NCBI GenBank assembly: GCA_025890175.1
Contig: JANPYM010000006.1
Coordinates: 900,376 to 964,375, forward strand
Source: Ciborinia camelliae
Taxonomy: Eukaryota > Ascomycota > Leotiomycetes > Helotiales > Sclerotiniaceae
Direction: 5' to 3'
Length of the DNA stretch: 64,000 nucleotides
Shown here: positions 57,241-64,000 of the stretch, in pieces
How positions within the stretch are numbered: the first letter of the stretch is position 1
Layout: each line of letters opens with the position of its first letter
Translations under genes and position numbers: made by a program
The notes under the pieces: generated by a model
Databases searched by the model: none
What the model saw: only the letters and a program-made list of their open reading frames with translations
What the model was told of the DNA's origin: nothing

Positions 57241-60200
57241 TTTTTTAATGTTATTAGTCTTTATTTTTTTTTTCTTCTTAAATTAAAAAAATATTTTTTT
57301 TTATTTTAATTATATAATAATTATTTAATAATTTTCTAATTGCTAAATTTGTTTATAATAGTATTACGATATCAATAAATCTATAAAGTAGATTTATTGG
57401 AATGCATAGTTGATATACCCGTTATACAAATATATAAGTTTTTATAGATTGATATACAATCGATTTAATATATATTATAATATTATTTTATTTTAATATA
57501 TTAATATTAATATATATCATCAAAATAATTCGATAAATAAATATTTAATTATTTTTAATTAATTTATTAATTTCATATTTTGTTTATATTAAAAAATATT
57601 ATTTATTAGGTAATTAATATAATTAGATAATAATATATAATAAATTGGAAAAAGGGTTAAAAATTAAAATAAAATATATATAATATTAATTTTAAAATTA
57701 AAAATAAAAAAAGTTAAGTATTAATTTTGTATATTAATTTTATTCTTATTTTTTATTTATATAAAAAAATATATTTTTTTTTTATATAAATAATTCAAGA
57801 AATATTGGATATTCAAATTTTTTATTTATTTAATATTATTTTAAATTATTTATTAATATATCAAATCCTAAATATTTGAAATCAAATTAATACAAAATTA
57901 AAATATTAATAATTTTTTATTCTTTATTTTTAGATTTCCAAAAAAATAGATTATTAAATCACCCGATTTAAAATATATTTCAAAATATATTTTATATAAT
58001 ATTAGATTTCTTTAATATAAATATATTAAACGAAAACAAATATAAATAATTATTTTTAAAATTATTAAAATCAAAAAATCAAATAATAAAATATTAATAA
58101 AATAATAAAATAATGTGGTATATAAATATCGAAAATTTTAGTTTTAATAAATATAAAAATTAATATTAGATTTGAGAACTTTACAATTTTTTTATACTTT
58201 TATATATAATCGAGGTATATTTAGAATAAAAATTTTATTTAGATTATATATTTACAAATATATTTTTAACTATTTTGAATATAAAAACTTGATAAAGTAA
58301 AGTTATTATAAATTTAATAAATTTGGAATAATATAAAAAGAAAAAAAATAATTTAAAAACTTTTGTTATTATAAACAATAATGAAATTATTATTATTAAT
58401 GGGTATATATTAAAAAATAATCTTAATTTTAATAATCTATATTTATAAACTATTAATATAAAGTATATATATATGAAATCTTTATTTTTGAAATTATTCA
58501 AAATAAAATATATTTAATTTTTATAAAATAATATAGATAGAATTTTATCTTTATCTAAATATATAAAATATTTAAAGGATATTTTACTAAAAAAGATATA
58601 TCAAATCTTAAAATAACGAATTCAATAAAAACAATATAAAATTAATAAAGAAATGGTAAAACGTTTAAAATTAACATTAATTATAAATCCAATTTCAAAA
58701 TTATAACAATCAAATTATAAAAAACGAAAAAAAGAATTGTCCACAAAAATATAATAAATATTAAAATAATAAATCTAAAAAGAATAATATAAAATTAATT
58801 AATAAATATTTAAATATATATAATTATTATTATTAAATATTATATTGAAATTAAAAAATATTTTTTCTTACAAAATTTTTGCAAAAATTTTTAATAATAA
58901 ATTCGATATTTAAAAAAAAAATATAATTAAAAAACAAATTAAAAAAATCAATATTACAAAAATATAAATTAATTTAAAAAAAAATCTAATTTATTTTTTT
59001 TTACAAAATGAATATAATAATTGTATAAAAATATTAAATCTTTTCCTAAAAACTATTTTAAATAAATTATAATAAATATTACTTAACAATTTTTATAATT
59101 TTATTTATCAAAAATCTTAATTTTGTTTTTGTATTATATATAATCGAGATATAAATATAGATATTCTTATAAAAATTTAATTTGATAATTTATATTTTAA
59201 TAAATATTTAGATTAATTAAAAGTTTTTAGATATAAAAATAATATTATATAAATTGATTAGGAATGCTTGTATTTTTTAAAACAAAATAAAATTCTATTA
59301 TTATTTTATACCAATAATGTTAATGTATATTTAATACAATTTTATTTTTTATATTTAAACAATTTAATTATTTTGAAAAAAAGTTATAATTGCTTTTAAA
59401 TATTTATTTGGTTTAATTCTAAAAATAAATAAAAAAAAAAATTCTTTGGATTAAACATATTTTAATTCCCAAGGTTATATAATAATATTCAAATAAAACC
59501 CTTTTAAACTTTTGGATATATTTTTTGTTTTTATTAATCAAATATATAAACATATTATTATCTTATACCCTTCAAAGGAATTATCTACTATTTCAAATTT
59601 TTTAGTATTTTATTAAATAAAAAAAAATATAATTCTTAAAATACTAAAATAAAAATATATAAATAATAATGTATATGTTAATATTAAGATTAATAAAACA
59701 AAAATATTATCTTAAAAAAATCGTTTTATATTAAAATATATTCTAGATTAGATTATTAAAACATATTTCGATTTATTTTTAAATAATTATAAAGATTATA
59801 ATCCCAAAATTATAAAAAAAAAATTTGAAAATATATTTAATATTTAATTTAAAAAAATCCCTCCAAATAGTATTATAAATATTACATTTCTACAAAATAA
59901 TATTATTAACAATAAATATAATTAATAATATATAATTATTAAATTATTAGGTTTTATAAATAAATTAGATATTAATTTTAATAAAACCAAATATTTTATT
60001 TTATTAATTCCCTTTATTCCAGTCTACAATCCAAATATTATTTTTAATTATTAATTATCAAATATAATATTTAATAACGAAAAAGAATAATTTTCTATTA
60101 TATATATAATTAAAAATTTAAATTATTTATTTAATAAAAATAAAATATTATATTTATAATATAACCCAAATTTTTTTTTAGAACTAAAGATTTCTTATTG

Positions 60201-60360
60201 GGATAAAGATTATTTTTTATTATATTTTCCAATTTTTTTTTTATATAATCATAAAGAATATTTAAATAATATTTAATCAATATTTATTAATTTCTATAAA
60301 TAAATTAATTAAATATTATTATATATTTTAAAACGATACAAAAATTTTTATTTTTTAATA

Positions 60361-63300
60361 AAATTTTAATTTAATAATAATTAATATAGATTTGTTTATT
60401 ATCATTAATTTATATTTTTGATATATAATATTATACTTTATGGATATATTTTTTTTGGTAATAAATTATTAGTTAAAAAATTAGATTAAAAAATAGTTTA
60501 AAAAAATGTTTTAGTTTTAAATAATAAACAAATTTAGTAAATAATTAAAAATTTTTAAAAAAAAGTTTTAATTATAGATTCAATAATCCATTGTTTATTT
60601 AATAATATAAAATTACTTTTAAATTATAGTTCAGAATTATAAGGATAGAAACTAATTTTATATTATTATATATATAAATATATTTTATATTATAATATAT
60701 TAACTATTTAATTAATAATTAATCCCAATAATTATCGAAGTTTCATAATATATAAAATTGCTAAAATATTTGTAAATTTAAATTTATTATAAAAAATAAT
60801 AGAAAAGTTATAAACAAATATTACTATTAATAATCTCATTATTGTAGTACAATTTTTTTATATTATTATAATTAGATTTTTTAATAAATTATTATAAAAT
60901 AAATTTAAAGAAATAAAATTATTTAATAAAATTATTAATTATTTTGGAGTTGTTAAAAAAATTAAATGATTTATATTATATTATTATATATTTATTTAAT
61001 TAATTAAAAATAATAATTTTTTAAATATAAGATAATATATTTTTAATAACCTCGAATTTCAATAATGTATAATAATCTATTTTAGTATTATAATATGTGT
61101 AATTATTAATAAAGTTATTATTATTGTATATAAAGAAGTATATTATTATATTTTATATAATTTATTTTTAAATAATCTTTTAGATAATATTGAAAGCTGG
61201 AGACAAAAAATCAATCTGGATTTCAATTGATTAAAAAATGAATATTAACTTTATAAATATATTTATTTTTGTTAAAAAATAAATAAAACTAAAATTTTAC
61301 AAAAAAAGAATAATATTTAAATGTTTAAGAATAATATGAAAGGTTACAATAAATTATATTTTAATTTATTTAAAAAAATTAATTTTTTAAATAATAATTA
61401 ATTATCAAAAAAAGAAATTAATAAAACTATATTTATATGTTGTTTTAATTTTTTAATTTATAAGATAGGAGAATTATATATAGATAATAATGGAATAATT
61501 TATATTAAGCGAAACTATAAATAGATTAATCTAAATAATTTTATTATATTAATAATAATATGATTTAATTATAATATTCAATTTATTTCAATTATTATTT
61601 AAGCTTTAGTTATTATGTTTTATATTACTAATTACTTTGCAAAACTTGGGGTTAATCTATATAATATTGTAATAGTAATTATAATTATAAAAAAATATAT
61701 TGAAATTGTAAATCAAACTTTTTTATTAATATTTAAGAATATAATAAATTAACAAATAAACAATAATAATTTTTTTTTAAAATTATATAATTATTTAAAA
61801 AAAAAACGGGAAAATAAAGTATTTTTTATTATAAATTATATTTTAAGTTATTTAAATAATTATATATTATATATGAGAATATAGAATTTCAATTTATAAT
61901 TTATTAAATTAAAAATTCAAAAAATTAAAAGATTAATTTATTTAAATATTAATTTTAAGAAATTATTTATATTAATTATTAATAATAATTAACAAATATT
62001 AAATAATATAAAATAATTAGAATTTATATTAAACCAATCTCAAAAAAAATCAATATATAAAGATTATAAATATTATAATTCTAAACTTCAACATTTTTAT
62101 TTTATAAAATATATTTATTAAATATAAAAATTATTTTAAACAAAAAGAATTTTAAAATGTTTTTTATTTAATAAATATTATATTTAATATAAAATATATA
62201 TATAAATATTTATTATATTTTTTAAAGATTTAAATACTCTTACAATTTGGAATAAATTTATAAATTGAGATATTGGAGATTTTATTACTAATAAATATAC
62301 AAAAAAAATTAAAAATAATATAAATAAAATATTATTTGAAATATTTATTTTATAAAAAGAATTTTATATATTATTTAATATATATATTAAAAAAAAATCA
62401 AATTATCCAAATCCTCAAGATATTTGTTTATATATTTGGTTTTAGGTTTAATTAAATTTATTACCTTATATTTAATGTTTTATATGAAATACAACTTATT
62501 TACAAAAATCCAAAAAAAACATTATATAAGATTGTAAGAATTGAAAGAAAAAAGAAAATCTAAATATTTTGGATATTTTGAATATACTTTATAATAAAAA
62601 AATTCTAACGGATTTAAAGGATATTAAAATAAATAATTTTTTTCAAAATAAATTATTATTAATAAATAAATTTATATTAATAAATATTTTTAATTAATAT
62701 TTTTTGTTTAAATATACAGCCATTTAACAAATTTGGGATTAAGAAAACAAATTTATCAATAATACCTAAATATTAATTTTTATATTTGAAAAATCTAATA
62801 ATTTTAAAAAAAAGTATTTATTTAATATTTTGAATAATTTAGAAATATTATATAATTTATATACAATTAAATTATAATCTTAAATTTAAATGAAAAAACA
62901 AAAATAAAGTTTAGATTTAATTTTATATATCAATATTAATAATCCAAATAAATTATTTAAAGTTTTAATTATTATATTAAATTTTTTGATAATAAATAAT
63001 TTATTATTAAAAAAATTTAAAATATAAGTTATTTTAAAATTTTTAGTTTAAAATATAATAAATATAATAAAAATAGTTTTTACGCTTAATAAATTATAAG
63101 AATTTATTTTATTTGGTTAAATAAATGTTTTATTTAAATATTTTTAAAGATAAAAAAAATTTTTTATATTTAAAATAATTTATTTGTAATATTGATTTTA
63201 TTTTAGAAAAAATAAATGATATAAAAAAATCATAAGTTATTTATATATTTATAATAATTCTTTAAATATTAAATAAATTTTAATATATTTTACTTATAAC

Positions 63301-64000
63301 TCCTACTGGATTAACAATTAATCATATAAATAATACAATGATTTATAAAACATTTATAATATTATTCGAAAAAAAAATGGAATTCGTAATCTAGAAAAAT
63401 TATGAATTTGTTTTATAGAAATAGTTATATATATTATAAATAAAATTAGTATATTAGAATAAAAACTTTTTTTAATAATAAATATATAATACAAAAAGAT
63501 TTTTTATCTTCCAAATAATAATAATAATATTTTTAATAATATTCCAATTATTATTTTAATAAAAAATTATAATTAATTTATATCAATTAAAAATATATTA
63601 ATTTAAAAAGAATTTCTTTTGTAAAACAATATACAAAAACAACAAATATAACTAAAAATTAATTATAATATTATATTGAAAAAATTAATATAATAAAAAT
63701 ATAACATTAATTATTAGGCTCTTTATTATAAAATAAGTATTAATAAATTTATTCAAGTTAATATCGATTTTTTTAATATTTATTATATTAAAAAAAGATT
63801 AATATTAGAATACAAACTATTTTTTATATTAATTATTAAAAATAATAAATTTTACTATTAAATCAATTATATCCAATTAGAAAATTTTATATAATTAAAT
63901 AATTAAAAAATTTATATATTTATTACAATATATAATAAAATAATTAAGATTAAAAAATTAAAATTTTTTAAACTTAATCTAACAAAATTAAAAATTAAAT
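60361..64000 (+). mobile_element. RIP-degenerated Helitron Rep/helicase gene
   Basis: Read in the plus-strand frame starting at 60361 (the frame of 60721, 61501 and 61621), over 1.3 kb translates to a Helitron helicase-like protein. Stop codons stand mostly where CAA/CGA/TGG codons are expected, for example AAA-TAG-ATT-AAT for K-W-I-N at 61519. Recognisable blocks are YRFVYYH (60388), INPNNYRS (60718), YFGVVKKIK (60940), GIIYIKRN (61492) and YITNYFAKLG (61621). Further on, in frames shifted by small indels, come the decayed PIF1-type helicase motifs: I at 63218-63240 (DIKKS-stop-VI for GTGKSQVI), Ia ITPTG at 63296, II IINKIS for IIDEIS at 63433, and III at 63547. The gene continues off the right edge. 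The 5' boundary is not defined. Confidence 0.8.

Larger units (their letters stand above)
56440..64000. other. AT-rich, RIP-type isochore
   Basis: Base composition changes abruptly from ordinary (about 40-45% GC) to extremely AT-rich and stays so to the window end. No intact gene exists in it. The 3' half is readable as a degenerate Helitron (see that entry). The stretch from about 57300 to 60300 is too degraded for me to assign, though long frames with few stops near 59860-60290 suggest further transposon coding sequence. C-to-T and G-to-A decay of repeats is what RIP produces in filamentous ascomycetes. Confidence 0.9.

Noticed and set aside
58244..58501. 85-codon minus-strand frame rich in Ile, Phe and Lys
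   Set aside because: Composition is that of any frame in AT-rich DNA lacking G and C; no family resemblance.
56440..64000. Mitochondrial DNA insertion because of extreme AT content
   Set aside because: The readable part encodes a decayed Helitron protein, and its stop pattern fits RIP; no mitochondrial gene was recognised.

Overview
The window looks like nuclear DNA of a filamentous ascomycete (Pezizomycotina), most likely a Leotiomycete. Genes are densely packed on both strands, with many short introns (mostly 50-160 bp) carrying GTAAGT/GTGAGT-type donors and CTAAC/CTAAT branch sites. Fungal families recur (Afi1, LMBR1, DUF4246, GH55, an NRPS-like reductase, SEA4/Mio, LOS1). Intergenic DNA is full of TAGG/ACCT microsatellites, and the right end enters an extremely AT-rich block typical of repeat-induced point mutation (RIP). 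The order-level assignment is an inference.

Left part (1-17.4 kb): the 5' end of an AFI1-like gene, a myosin regulatory light-chain-like EF-hand gene, a decayed type-B carboxylesterase, an uninterrupted 756-bp heptanucleotide satellite, a divergent CorA-like transporter with a His-rich tail, an LMBR1-family membrane protein, a conserved protein of unknown function and a SAM methyltransferase.

Middle (17.4-40.6 kb): a gene-poor 3.9 kb with a tRNA-derived SINE-like candidate; then EFG1 (rRNA processing) and SEA4/Mio (TORC1 regulation) transcribed divergently from a 151-bp gap; a three-domain NRPS-like adenylate-forming reductase (A-T-R); a stretch with relics of a cytochrome P450 N terminus and possibly enolase; LOS1 (tRNA export); and a TPR-DnaJ co-chaperone. 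The co-chaperone's TGA stop is followed in the same frame by 87 more sense codons encoding a membrane-type segment.

Right part (40.6-64 kb): a microsatellite-rich 5.8-kb gap, a DUF4246 protein that seems to have lost the family's putative metal and cosubstrate residues, a 485-bp MITE with 53-bp inverted repeats and a 9-bp target duplication, a secreted GH55-like enzyme, and a small secreted Ser/Thr-rich protein. From about 56.45 kb to the end the DNA is extremely AT-rich. Read in one plus-strand frame, its 3' half is a RIP-mutated Helitron Rep/helicase gene, with stops mostly where CAA, CGA or TGG codons would be expected and recognisable remains of helicase motifs I, Ia, II and III.

Most of the genes are housekeeping and unrelated to one another. 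No CRISPR, rRNA or intact tRNA was found. The observations most worth checking are the DnaJ stop-codon extension, the heptad satellite, the MITE dimer, the DUF4246 substitutions and the Helitron relic.
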